DNA of 64,000 nt from Lycorma delicatula (taxonomy: Eukaryota; Arthropoda; Insecta; Hemiptera; Fulgoridae), in the NCBI RefSeq assembly GCF_047948215.1, contig NC_134465.1, positions 53,357,341 through 53,421,340 of the forward strand. Direction: 5' to 3'. A model generated the notes under the pieces. The model was not told where the DNA came from. It searched no databases and saw nothing but the letters and a program-made list of their open reading frames with translations. Of this stretch, positions 10,886 through 21,810 are shown piece by piece; positions within the stretch are counted from its first letter, which is position 1, and every line of letters starts with the position of its first letter. The translations under genes were made by a program, and so were the position numbers.

Positions 10886-12014
10886 TATATATATACGTAT
10901 ATAAAAATCAATGTTTGTTTGTCTGTCTGTTCCAACTTAACTCGAGAACTACCGGACAGATTTGTCTAAAATTTTGTACACCTACACTTTGAAGCCCTAA
11001 GGTGAACATAGGCTAATTATTTTTGACCTCCGACATAACGGCTGCTTTTTCTATTTTAACAACATTGAATTCATTTGTTCGCACGCTTTAAATGTTAAAT
11101 TTCATGTGATTTTAGTTTGTTTTTTCAATTCGATGCGGATTCGAGTTCCAATTTTGACGACACTTAACGATTTGGCGTTATCGAGTTATACGTGTAAAAG
11201 TTAATTTTTTACAATTTTGACATTTTTGCTTTAAATTTTAAAAATGACTTTGATTTTCAAGAAAAATTTAACTTTTAGCTAACGTTTTTTGAAAATGACA
11301 ATTGCTTTGTTATTAATGATTTTCTTAATTATAATCCCTAAGTATTATTATGGAATCCAAGTTATTCTTGATTATGTTTTTGTAATTTTTATAAATCTCC
11401 ATGAAAAGTATCCGTGTAGCATTGAAAAATTTACAATTCGTAGTCTCTAATCCATCAATTTTTCAAATTAAGTTATTTAAATTAAATTTAAAACTATAAA
11501 AGCGTTTAAATTGAGTCCCAAAGTTTTCAGTTACAAAATTTAGGTTGAAAATTTATTACAAAGGATAGCTGAGTAAAAATGAACCCTAACTAAGAAAAAT
11601 ATTGAAATTATTTAAAAGTGATTCATGTAAAAAAATTGAAGTTATTTTTCCAGACTGTATGGAAACATTAGAAGGTGGGGTGTTGAGTGAGGTTTCCCCC
11701 TATAGTAAAAAAAAAAAAAATCACGTTGTTTTTTCCGAACTATCTACCGAAAATGTTTTTTCACAGTTGTTATATGGGAGTTATTTTTTGAGGGGGATTT
11801 GGGGGCGCAGTCCCCATCTCGGTAAATTAAAAAAAAAAATGGATTTTCTGTTATCACATAACGTATCTAAATTGCATGAATTTTTTTCTAATAACATTAA
11901 GCTCTTAACTTGGATTAAAGTTGATAACGTCAAAAATTTTCCAGTTGAAAAAAGAACTTTGGAAACCTGGAAAACCAAAGCGCCGAACGAAGCAAGGCCG
12001 GGCCGAGCGGCTAG
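10886..12014 (+). mobile_element. Non-autonomous Helitron (H2)
   Basis: The 5' region ATATAAAAATCAATGTTTGT, followed by TTGTCTGTCTG and CTCGAGAACTACCGGACAGA, is a Helitron-type head. The 3' end is GC-rich (GCGCCGAACGAAGCAAGGCC, then GGGCCGAGCGGCTAG) and closes with CTAG followed by T, the canonical Helitron terminus with its subterminal hairpin. The interior is AT-rich. The 138-residue frame at 11602-12018 has no resemblance to Rep or helicase and is probably chance. The exact TC at the 5' end is lost or mutated, so the start is approximate. Confidence 0.75.
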
Positions 12015-12237
12015 TTAAAAATAAAAATTATATACAGCTTCTAATTTGATCTGGTCGTTTTATTTATAATCAGCTTTACGAATTATTAAATGCCATCGGT
12101 TTCCGTAAATTTTTTTTTAATATGAAAACCGAATTAAATTTTTTAATTAAAAAAAAGTTTAAAACTTGGTAATACTGATTAGGCAGGTAAGAATTTAAGG
12201 TCGAAAAATATTTTAGGTATATTTAAATTTTTTTTTT

Positions 12238-12905
12238 TTTCATTTTTACTTACTTGTACGAAGTAAAGGAAGTATCGTAATCGACAAAAATTATGATTTT
12301 CAGATTTCAACGGAAATATCCATTTTGACCATCCCCGAATCCATTTTGGAATGACGTCTGTACGTGTGTATTTAAAAAACGATAAAAAACTATTCTGTAC
12401 TAAAAAACGATTAGCTGTATAATGTTGAAATTTTGGATTTAGGACTGTTGTAACATTTAGTTGTAAATCTCCCCTTTCGATTGCAATCGACTTGACCAAA
12501 AAATCCCAAAATGTGGATTTTGGATTTTTGCTTAAGTATAGTAATAAGTCCTTATTAAGAGATTTTCAACGGTATATCATAAGTGGTACTTACTTTCATT
12601 GGTTCCAGAATTATAGTCAAGTAAGATTTTAATTAATGAAATATTTGCATCTTACAATGGGAAGGCACATCGGGTCGAATCAGAATTGGCATCTCCTTTT
12701 ATTAACTTTTTTTTTTAATTTAAATATATTGATTTATTAATAATTAATAACCTCCGACTGTAAAAAAAAGTTTTACGATAAATAATAATTCAGTAACAAT
12801 AAAAAAAAAAAAATGTTATTAAAGAAATAACATTTAATGTACTTTTCATTTAAAAAAAATGTGTATATGTAATTTAATAGGTGTATAAGGAAGTCATGTG
12901 TAAGG
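12238..12905 (+). repeat. Family-A repeat copy A3
   Basis: Near-complete: starts TTACTTACTTGTACGAAG and ends GTGTATAAGGAAGTCATGTG, after which the terminal hairpin is lost (a second AAGGAAGCC follows). The reverse-strand frame at 12179-12499 is spurious. Confidence 0.85.
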
Positions 12906-12919
12906 AAGCCACTTCAAAT

Positions 12920-13560
12920 TTTTTATATAGGGCGTTAAAAAGGTAAAAGGGTTTAAAAAACAACTGAAATAACTTTTCAATAATTAAACACAGAAAAAAG
13001 AAATTTAGCAAATGCTCCTACCTTAACCTTTTCCCATCACAATGATCCGCGGTTGATTAGCGCTCCGCGAAAATATGTTGGAATCTGATTGCCTCCCTTC
13101 ATATTCTTATGCTACCCTCTTGTGAAAAAAATTTCAAAAAATTACAGTATATTAAAGAGATTTAACAGATTCGGACAAAAAAAATCCGTTATGATTTTTT
13201 ATGCCTGTAACAAAAAAAAAATTAAAACAGTACAGAAATTACGATAATTTAATTGCAGGATTTTTTTTGCGCATATCTACCGCGTTTTTTATTAGCGAAA
13301 TTTTTTTAATTTGTTTTGTCTTTATGAAACATAGTTTGCTGATTTTAAAAATAATACTTTCAGGCAAATCGGTTGAAAATTGGACAAAATATGATGAAAA
13401 ACCCGTGTCATAAATCACATATGTTAGTATAAGTGAAAGTAGATTCAGAAAACTACGTTTTATAAAAATTCCCACCACTTAAAGGCTATTCAGATTGACA
13501 AAAAACAATTTTTACTGTATACTCTTATTCATTACGAATCGTTATGCGTTTCATATTTAC
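12920..13560. other. No gene recognised
   Basis: AT-rich. Overlapping frames on both strands (13201-13413, 13239-13478) show no known family. Confidence 0.55.
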
Positions 13561-13698
13561 CGATATCTTTTGTCAGAAAAGATACAGAATGTTCCATATA
13601 AAACGCAACCCAACCTTATATTGGTAGGTATTGAAATAATAAAAAGACATGTGTAAATGTAAATGTAATTTTTATTATTACCATCCATTACCTTACAT

Positions 13699-14730
13699 TT
13701 AGAGTAAATGTTGGAAGTGGCCGCCATCTTCTTGAATACAAGCTTCAATTCTTTTTACAGGGTTTCTTGCAACTTTTTTCAAAGTTTGTGGCTGGATATT
13801 TAATACAGCTTGTTCAATATTGACTTTCAATCGTTCAAGTGTTCGTGGTTTGTTCCTGTAGGCTTTTTCTTTGAGGTAACCCCGTAGAAAAAAATCCGCC
13901 GCAGTCAAATCTGGAGATCTTGGTGGCCACTAGCCTCGACCGATAACACGATTACCAAAGAATTCCTCGACGAAATCAGAAGTTGAACCTGCGTAGTGCG
14001 ATGTTGCACCGTCATGTTGTAGCCAGTAATGTCTGTTTTCCTCTTCCAAGAGTGCGATGAACTGAAATAAAATATCCTGATATCGTTCTGCATTAATGGT
14101 GTACTCGAAAAAAATAGGACCGATTATTTTCTTCCGCGATATCGCGCACCACACGCCCGACTTCTGCGGGTGTAATTGTTTTTCGTGATAAACGTGGGGA
14201 TTTTCAGCGCTCCAAATTCTACTGTTTTGGCTGTTTACGTAGCCGTCCAAATGAAACCGTGCTTCATCTGTGAAAAATAACAAATCCATAACATTAATTC
14301 CCTCGCGCAGAAATCGACGGAACCGTTGACAATATTGTAGGCGTTTTTCTTTGTCGGGCTCAAGAAGTCGATGAACCGTTTGAATGCGATAAGGTCGTAA
14401 TTGTAACTGTTTGGTCGCCCGATGAACAGTTGATTTAGACAAATTAATTTCAGCAGAAAAATGTCTGATCGATTTATTTGGCGAGGCGAGTAATCGGTCT
14501 TTGATTTCAGTGACTGTATCTGTATTCAACACTGACGTAGATCTTTTGTGTTCCTTGTTATTAACAGAACCGGTCTCTCTAAATTTTACGACTAACCTTA
14601 ATACTGATGTTTTGTTACGAGCTGGTTTATCTGGGTACTTATGGCGAAACAAATCTTGCACTGCAACCACTGATTTCGTACTGAAATACGACTCAACGAT
14701 GAAAACACGTTCATCTACCGAAAACACCAT
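13699..14730 (-). pseudogene. Tc1/mariner-type transposase, one in-frame stop (M1)
   Basis: Cut-and-paste DNA transposase of the Tc1/mariner superfamily with a DUF4817-like N-terminus. From ATG at 14730 the frame has an N-terminal helix-turn-helix region (FSVDERVFIVESYFSTKS, about residues 3-60) and a second one (KSIRHFSAEINLSKSTVHRA, about 96-120). The catalytic core follows, with first aspartate in FFTDEARFHLDGYVN, second in LQHDGATSHY, and third in WPPRSPDLTAADFFLRGYLK. A single TAG at about 13930 interrupts the frame just before WPPRSPDL; downstream the same frame runs to TAA at 13699 (end HFQHLL). Overall length is about 343 codons, normal for this group. I could not find a matching terminal repeat on the right. 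The left end may be near 13586, where TACAG occurs. Confidence 0.9.
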
Positions 14731-14769
14731 CTTGTCTGTAGCAATACACTGAACGTTATGATTGCATTG

Positions 14770-15250
14770 TTGTTACTATAGGTAGTGTTCTACTGCGTCG
14801 CCGCGATGAAACCTCGTTCAAATTGTGTAATAAAACTGATTCCTTTATGAATATAAAACAAAATAACCAACTTAGATACCATATAAAATGATTTTGTAAC
14901 AGCGTTTTAAAAAAAATGACGCTGTACATAGCTAGTTTAATGGCTTCATGATCAGAAAAGGTTAAAGCAATATATTTTTCATAAGAGATCACCAGACCTA
15001 CACGTTCTTAGGACGTGAGGGTAATTTAATTTATTTAAATGGAAAGGATGTAGGGTTGTGACACATCATTTTAAGAATCGATTAAAAATATTTGACATAA
15101 ATAATTTTGAGTTGTAATAATTCTAGCCAAAATGATTGAAATTTAATTCCTTTTTATAGATAGTTTCAAGCGTGGACTACACTTCATTCGAAGTAGTGTT
15201 CTCATATCAAAAAACATATCGTTTTGTGGTGTGTGTATTTGCTAAATTTT
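14770..15250. other. Possible transposon 5' UTR, then AT-rich DNA
   Basis: The first part lies upstream of M1's start codon and may be its untranslated leader. The rest shows no recognisable feature. Confidence 0.45.
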
Positions 15251-16086
15251 ATTTACTTTCCTGGCATGGTATTCTAGATCTATTCTGCAATTAGATAAGA
15301 ATGGTAATCAATCAAAATATGGGGTATGGTTTTTTCCTTTCTCGACGTTTCAAGACCCATGGATCCCAAAAAAACCCAACAAAGATTGGGGGTAATATTC
15401 ATACGTACATACGTACGCACATGTACGTGTATTGACCTGTTTGAATTTTAATAACTTTTGATTGGATTAACCAATTTTGATGCAATTTGGGTCAGAGACT
15501 CGTGTATATGAGGCAATTTGTTGATATCTCCAATATATCAATAGATAGCTTTATGTACTAAGCTTGATACATTTTATTAAGCTAGATACATTATGTATTA
15601 AGCTTGTAGTATATGCTTGCATGCTTGCCTTATAATTTTTAAAATAACTTTTCCCCAAAATTTCACCCTCCTCAAAAATCGAAAAACGTTTTATTTATTT
15701 ATTGCATATTTTTTAACCGATTTTTTTTTAATATGTTTCTAGGAACAGTAGTAATGCAAATGACACAAAAAAGAGATATTTTTGGGGCATAATGCGGATG
15801 GAGAAATCGATCAAAGATTAGAGATATCGTTATTTTGAATTTTTTATAACTTCGTTAGGTTTGTTCAAACTTTAGCAAATATTAAAATAAGATTTATTCA
15901 CAATTCACCTCATCCCCAAAAAATAAATCTTATGTAATTTGCAATGGTTGTATATCTTTTAGTGATTTTTTTATTTTATTTTTTTAGTTCCTTCCATTTA
16001 ACATAATAAAAGTAGACAAATAAAAAAAAAACATATTGGGATGTAATTTTGGGACTGGGGAATAAAAAAAAAGTATTAATCTTTTA

Positions 16087-16823
16087 GTAGAGACCAGATT
16101 ATATGCAAAATAAAAAGCTTGAAATATATATGCAAATATGCACGTAAAGTGTCAAAATATGCAGCTTTAAATAATAAAAAAAATAATAATTTTTATGTTT
16201 TATTTCAAAATCACCATACAATTAGAAAGTAGTTGAATAACATACTGATAAATTCGATAATTAACAATTATTTTTGTTACTTTTGTAAACAGTCAGAGGT
16301 ACTGTTCTGCGGCTGCTAAGTGCCCTCTAAAAACCGTGCAACTAATAGGTTTGGCCGGCTACAACGTAAGATTTCATTTATTAACAAGGTACCCTCCCAC
16401 CGGATTGGTCTAGTGTTGAACACGTCTTCCCAAATCAGCTGATTTGGAAGTCGAGAGTTACAGCGTTCAAGTCCTAGTAAAGCCAGTTATTTTTACACGG
16501 ATTTGAATACTAGATCGTGGATACCGGTGTTCTTTGGTGGTTGGGTTTCAATTAACCACACATCTCAGGAATGGTCGAACTGAGAATGTACAAGACTACA
16601 CTTCATTTACACTCATACATATCATCCTCATTCATCCTCTGAAGAATTATCTAAACGGTAGTTACCGGAGGCTAAACAGGAAAAAGAAAGAAGAACAAGG
16701 TACCCTACCGAAAAAATATCGTGAATATAGCGAAAATATGCTTCATCATTAGATTTTAATGAAAATATGCAATAACCGGTGAGAATGGGCTTAATATTCA
16801 AATGCATATAATCCGGTCTCTAC
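16087..16823. mobile_element. hAT-like MITE with a SINE inside
   Basis: Perfect-length inverted ends: GTAGAGACCAGATTATATGC at the left, and GCATATAATCCGGTCTCTAC at the right, whose reverse complement differs by one base. TAGAG...CTCTA ends fit the hAT superfamily. An 8-bp target duplication is not clear. Minus the SINE the element is about 440 bp, with ATATGCA motifs repeated inside. It has no coding capacity. Confidence 0.7.
16396..16693 (+). mobile_element. tRNA-derived SINE (SINE-A copy 3)
   Basis: Full-length copy from CCCACCGGATTGGTCTAGTG to CTAAACAGGAAAAAGAAAG. The 13-bp target duplication AACAAGGTACCCT is at 16383-16395 and 16694-16706. It sits inside the hAT-like MITE. Confidence 0.92.
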
Positions 16824-16859
16824 TTATGAGAATAAATAATGAATGGCAGGAAAGTGCAA

Positions 16860-18000
16860 TTTGTTAAAAACCGTTTTTTAATGTTTCACTGTTTAGTATT
16901 AACTCAAGAGACACTTTAGACCTTTTTTTGAAATTAGCTGTAAAAGAATTTAAATGGCTACCATTTTGGATCGTGTTGTAGTAACCTGATTTTCTATGCC
17001 ATTTTTTTTTCCAACGCACAAACCTCTACACTTTCAATTTAAAACTTTTGAGTTGTCTCTCCCCTGGTTGCTTGGGGTCTAAAAGCAGATCGTTTTGAGG
17101 TAGGAGCATTTACTAAATTTTATTTTTTTAATGATTTACTGTTAGGAATTATTTAGAGGTAATGTAAATTAGTAATGAAACTAATCGGCAAACAATTTGT
17201 TTAATCGACTACCAATTTTGTTAGGGTGGTCGTACGTCGAATTTTTTTTTTACGTCAGAATTTTTGCTCGTTAAAATTGAGTATCATAATTTTAAACCTT
17301 TTTAATTAAAATTTTTGAATTTTTCCCTTTGGATCCTTGTAGTGTGATAGTCTCGTACCACAAAAAAATAGTTTGTTTCCAGATAGGAATATTTGTTTAA
17401 TTTAATTCTTTTTTTTATGTTTTACTGTTAAAAAGTTATTTAAAGGTTATCATAATTAGTTAAAAATCTTTATGTTTTTTGTGTTCATACAAAAACCTGT
17501 ACAGATGTTTTCATCGATAAACAGGAAAACAAAGAAACTTTGAAAAAAACTATTTATAAAAAAAAGTTATTAATACTATAAAAAAAGAATAAAATTGACG
17601 AAACAACACAAATGCTTGCTTAAAATAATTAATTTTTTGACATGTTTTCAGATAATGTTAAGTTGTGACCGTTTTTTCAGGTCTTTTTATATTTATAATT
17701 AGCCAAGTACTTCTTTATTCAAAGTTTCTTTTAATCTATATTTTTCTTTTAATATTTCTTACATATCCTAATTTAATTAAAATAAAGATTTAAATAAGAA
17801 TGAATGAATATTTGCGATATTAAAAATTAGAAAACGGGAGAAATTGATTGTAACTTTGTCCAATATTGCCTGAAAATTTGTAAAAAAATTAAAAACGAGA
17901 AAGTTTTAAAAAATAGCCATATCGATCTTATATTTTTAATTTTGTTCTATAAATATGTTTAGAAATAATTCTTTTTTGTAGCATTTAGTTTATTTGCTCA
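16860..18000. other. AT-rich, no gene recognised
   Basis: AT-rich DNA with direct-repeat-like motifs (TAATGATTTACTGTTA-like near 17138 and TATGTTTTACTGTTA-like near 17415), suggesting an old ~280-bp duplication. No coding region. Confidence 0.55.
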
Positions 18001-18017
18001 TAATTATTTTATAACAC

Positions 18018-18095
18018 ACCGGGTTGATCTAATAGTAAAATAGTCGTCGAAGTCGAAGATTCTGAGGTTCAATTCCTACTCTGAGATTCCATGTA
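18018..18095 (+). mobile_element. tRNA-like SINE head fragment
   Basis: ACCGGGTTGATCTAATAGT, then GAGGTTCAATTCCTACTCTG: A-box- and B-box-like segments spaced as in the SINE-A head, but diverged and without the SINE body. It is not a functional tRNA because the acceptor arms do not pair. Confidence 0.5.
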
Positions 18096-18487
18096 AATGT
18101 TTAGCGCTCTGGAAATCTGTGAATAAAAGTGTAATTTAAGAGAAGAGTTAGTTATTAAAATTTGCGGTTCAAATAATACAAAACGACCCTGTTGAAATAT
18201 AGAAAGACACCAAAAAAATTGTTCGTCAGGCCAGAATGTTATATCCATTAAGGCAGAGGACATTTTCAGCAGTTTATTTAACTGTTTATAAGTAATTTTT
18301 GTGTTTGTTTTATTTTTTATTTTCTAAAATATTTAATTTTTTGTTTTGTAATATTGGAAAATTTGTTTTGTTTTATTTAAGTTACCTATTGTAATGGTAC
18401 CATGATTCGACATCCGGAAAATTTCGACATATCCTCGCGTTTCAGATCCCAAAACCACCGTCAGCTCAAAAGTTTATATATACATAT

Positions 18488-18710
18488 TATCGCCGAATGG
18501 CTTCGACGGCACGTGGCACTTACTAACCTTACCCTGAAAAAGGACCATCTATCGTCGATTGACTTCGACAGCTCGTTGTAGTTGCTAACCTTAGGGTAGC
18601 CCTGAGAAGGGCTGTTGTCGTCGAATGAATGGCTTCGACGTTTCGTAATCCATAACCTTGTGGTGGCCCTGAAAAGGGCCGTTTTTTTCGTTAGCTCTGA
18701 GAATAGCTGT
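18488..18710 (-). repeat. Tandem array of histone-type 3' stem-loops
   Basis: On the minus strand three units of ~67 bp each carry a 16-nt hairpin of the histone-mRNA 3' type. GGCCCTTTTCAGGGCC (18665-18680) matches that consensus exactly and is followed by ACCACAA. AGCCCTTCTCAGGGCT (18598-18613) is followed by ACCC. A degenerate TGGTCCTTTTTCAGGGTA lies at 18530-18547. A fourth weak one, AGCTATTCTCAGAGCT, is at 18693-18708. Each full unit also has a second hairpin of the CGTCGAA...TTCGACG type (18491-18508, 18553-18569, 18619-18640). No histone C-terminus precedes the array. Confidence 0.7.
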
Positions 18711-19310
18711 AGGGTCCGGAAGCTGGTCTCCGGCAAAGTCGGGGAGTTTTGGCTCGTATATTGAAGTCCGACCGGGCTTTTCCTCAGCGGCAGTTGAGTC
18801 CTCAATACAGCGTGGCAGTGGTGGCCCCCAGAGCCCCGCAGTGTCGGGTCGGCGAGGCCGAGGCCGTTCTCCCTGAGCGATCCCACGCTGGGCCGGCTAC
18901 TGCTGCCGAGTCCGCCGGCCAGGGCGATTGAAACCTGGCGAGCTGAAGCTGGAGCTGGATTTGGAGCGGGAAGGTAGCGTCCGCATCCAGCGACTCACTC
19001 GGAGGGCCGGCCAGGCCTGCTGCTCCGGCGGGGATGTTGGCATCCGCCGGGAGGTTCCACGTTGAGCCGGCCACGGAACTTCTTCCATCTTCTTCTTGGT
19101 CTTCTCCGGGTGGTGGTCGACGATGAATTGCAAATTCACTCTCGTGCACGCTCTTTTATTGGAGCCTGAAAATGGTGGGACTGCAGTGCCGCTATCGCGG
19201 GAGAACTGCGCGGTGGGAATGATGCTTGTATCAGTGCATCCGTATACTGTGCGCCCGCTCACATTGTTGCTACCGTTATCGCTCGCCGATGTTAAATTAG
19301 GCATATATGT
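18710..19310 (-). other. GC-rich insert of unknown origin
   Basis: About 600 bp much richer in G+C than the rest of the window. Three overlapping minus-strand frames (for example 18897-19373, 158 codons, and 18802-19149, 115 codons) are open. They are rich in proline, alanine, serine and arginine, as expected of random reading in GC-rich DNA. A short motif (GCTCCAATAAAAGAGCGTGC, about 19150-19170 on the minus strand) could be a polyadenylation-type AATAAA. Possibilities are a captured host fragment, a retroelement LTR/leader or a 5' UTR. I do not recognise it. Confidence 0.4.
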
Positions 19311-20169
19311 GGTAACAATATATATATATTTCACTTTCTTGTGAACACGGTAACTGCCGTAATTTTGCGTCAATCACTTTCAAATTGTTCCCTAAAAAAA
19401 ACTCGTCAGAAAATGTCGGTCGAGTCCGTTAACGGCCAAAATCGGGCGATGGGATTGGAATTGGTGGGGGGGGGGAGCTTTTTCGAAAAAACAAAATATC
19501 GCTATAACTTTCTTATTAAGTAAAATATCTAAAGTTCCTACGATTCTTTGGATAAGGGCTTAAAACTTATGTAGTTAAGGTTTTTTGTTATCACCAACCA
19601 TTGGCTAAGCGGGTGGAAAAAATGAGGTTTTAAGACAAAAAAATATCATATCTCCCTTAATAGGCACAATATGGCATCGGTTTAAAGTATTAGTTAGTCC
19701 TCTAAACATTACCTAAAACAAATCATACCTCCCTTAATAGGCATGGTATCTAATCGGTTTAAAGTGGTCATTAGTCCTCTAAACATTACCTAATACGTTT
19801 TTCTGCAACAATTTTCTATATGACCAACCCTTTATGGCAAAGTGTCTGGAAATGTAAGAAGATGGGGCTTGTCGTATGTTAACATGTGAAAATTTTTTTC
19901 ACATGCAATCATTGTCGTATTGAGTAAATTTGAAGGTTTTCTTAATTTTAAGGTTAAAATATTTTTTAATCCCTACTTAGCACCGGTTAAATTTACCTCT
20001 CCTCCTTCCGGCGTGACGAAAAGGATTTTTAATATTCAGCCATACGATATATTCTTTTTTTAATAAACTTCAAAATTCTTAGGTTTGTATTTAATTCAGA
20101 AACAATTATACGATTATACAATTCTGAAACCATTTTTTTTTTTTCAAATTTACAAGTAAGATTTCATAT

Positions 20170-20660
20170 AAAATCAATAAATATATACCTTAATTTGGGT
20201 CCCAAGAATTATAGTCGGGCTTAAATTTAACGATGACATAGAAATCATGGCGAAATTTTTCGCTAACGAAAGATTTCCAAACCTATGTTTATACGTACTG
20301 CATTCTTTATTTTTATCAGTAGAACATGTCTTAAAATTTTTTTATATTGTTTGGTGAATTATGTATTTTTCCCAGGTTTTGTCTGTATTAATAATCATTT
20401 TGAAATAAAATTGTCATTTAGCTTTAGATTTTAAGTAAAATGTTTAAAAATATCAGGTTTTGTAGTGTTATTTTGTTTTTCACTTTGTTCTACCATATTT
20501 TGTGTAATTTTTTTTAGGTCATATTTTATATAAAACCATTAAATTTGGATTCCAAGCATTACAGTCCCTTCACCGGAGGCGCAGAAATCAGGCCGAAATC
20601 TTAGACCAGCCAACACTCTAACGAAGCGTTTCCGAACCTATTTTTATATTTTATTTTCCG
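20170..20660 (+). repeat. Family-D repeats D2 and D3 (two tandem pieces)
   Basis: Two successive partial copies: 20185-20360 (CTTAATTTGGGTCCCAAGAA, CAGTAGAACATGTCTTAAAA) and 20515-20645 (ACCATTAAATTTGGATTCCA, ACGAAGCGTTTCCGAACCTA). Confidence 0.7.
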
Positions 20661-20699
20661 ATGTACTTTGCAATCTGTTCAATTAGTGAACAATAAGCC

Positions 20700-20995
20700 A
20701 TCCCCCTCCCACAAACGGCCCGGGCAGATGAGGATCATATGTATCACATGTAATTGAGAATTGTATACTTGTACAAAATCGGCCGATCATTCCTGAGACG
20801 TGTCGTTAATTGAAATCCAACCACCAAAATAAAAATAATAATAAAAAAAAATACAAAAGTACACCGGTGTTCATTGAATAATATTCAAATAATAACTAAT
20901 TTTTACTGGGATTTGAACTTCAGAACCTTCAGCTTTGAAAATAGCTGATAATCAACTTATTTGCAATGGCGAGTTAACCACTTGACCAGCAAGTA
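20700..20995 (-). mobile_element. Diverged SINE-A copy 4
   Basis: Reverse and old. It keeps TTGTACAAAATCGG, CATTCCTGAGACGTGT, TTAATTGAAATCCAACCACC and the head complement GAACCTTCAGCTTTGAAAAT...CCACTTGACCAGC. An A-rich expansion lies at 20828-20860. Confidence 0.7.
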
Positions 20996-20999
20996 ATCT

Positions 21000-21805
21000 A
21001 TTTTTATACGATTTTTTTCTATATTTTTACCAGTAGTTCATCTTTTGAAAGTTTGTTACATTCTTCGTGAATCATTCTTTACGTTTGACAAATATAAAGG
21101 TAAAAAAAAAAAATTGAAGATAAATGACATAATATGTTCATTTTTAGATAAAATTATAATAAAAATAACACTAGAGATAGCAGTGATAATAATAAGAATG
21201 AATAAAAAAAGGAGAAGTAGAGGGAAAATAGAGAGAGAAAGAGAGAGAGAGAGAGAGAAAGAAAGAAAGAGAGAGAGAGATCTACGTTTTATTGCAATTT
21301 GCAATCTAGCAAAAGAACAAAAAATAAACAACAAAAACATAAATGTTATTTTCTATAATGCCGTTTGAATTGCACCTAAACAAATACGAGACTGAAATCT
21401 TTGTTGAGAGGTTTTTTACAGTGCATTTCCTTATAAGCATTCATTGTTTATATTACGCAATTATTTACTTAGTTAATACATATGCACCGCTCAGTAGTAA
21501 TGTTATGTTAATACGCATTAACAGCTGCAGCCAAAGCGCTTACCTACTACTTATTACTACTAAAATGCTTTCTCTATAAGGAAATCGTTATCATTTTACT
21601 TTCTCGACTTTAAGATAATTTGTGCAATAAAAGTAAAATAATGTTAAATTTTTATAATTTTATTTCTAAGTTCCGGTTTCTATTTGTTTAATAATAATAA
21701 TAATGTAAAATGTATAACCTTGAACTCTATCCCCCACCATATTGACCTGATAATGAATAAGTAAAAAAAATCTGCCAACATAATATTACTTTAACGTTTA
21801 ATTTA
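21000..21805. other. AT-rich with a (GA)n tract; no gene
   Basis: GA-rich microsatellite at 21230-21282. Frames at 21045-21368 (plus) and 21056-21340 (minus) are low-complexity and not credible. 21343-21579 is open but unrecognised. Confidence 0.6.
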
Positions 21806-21810
21806 TAATA

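Larger units (their letters stand above)
15254..16856 (+). mobile_element. Family-B element, both ends present (B2), carrying nested insertions
   Basis: The left end is TACTTTCCTGGCATGG and the right end is a slightly decayed reverse complement, GGCAGGAAAGT (16845-16855). Right ends elsewhere read ATGCCAGGAAAGTA (33642-33655). The inverted ends suggest a non-autonomous DNA transposon. Without the hAT-like insertion at 16087-16823 it is about 860 bp. Minor internal duplications around AAGCTTGATACATTTTATTA lie at 15560-15610. No transposase is encoded. Confidence 0.65.
18358..19960 (-). repeat. Family-F repeat copy F2, with GC-rich insert
   Basis: Reverse-oriented relative to F1. The block at 18358-18475 matches 5115-5240, and the block at 19330-19800 matches 4130-4515 and extends it. 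Between them lies the GC-rich segment 18480-19310, absent from F1. Within 19660-19800 a ~80-bp unit (TCTAAACATTACCTAA, CTCCCTTAATAGGCA) is present twice in tandem. Confidence 0.65.

Noticed and set aside
11602..12018. 138-codon protein-coding gene
   Set aside because: It lies inside Helitron H2, ends in the Helitron tail and has no recognisable domain.
13586..14910. Terminal inverted repeats for M1 using CCATATAAAA at both sides
   Set aside because: The right-hand match is in the same orientation as the left, so it is not an inverted repeat.
18488..18710. A real histone gene end
   Set aside because: No histone C-terminal codons occur upstream of any stem-loop; only the 3' element is present.
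18802..19373. Long minus-strand proteins in the GC-rich block
   Set aside because: Several frames are open at once, with biased Pro/Ala/Ser/Arg composition, as expected from GC-rich DNA with few stops. No motif supports any one of them.
19660..19800. CRISPR-like array
   Set aside because: Only two diverged units without regular spacers, and the genome is eukaryotic.
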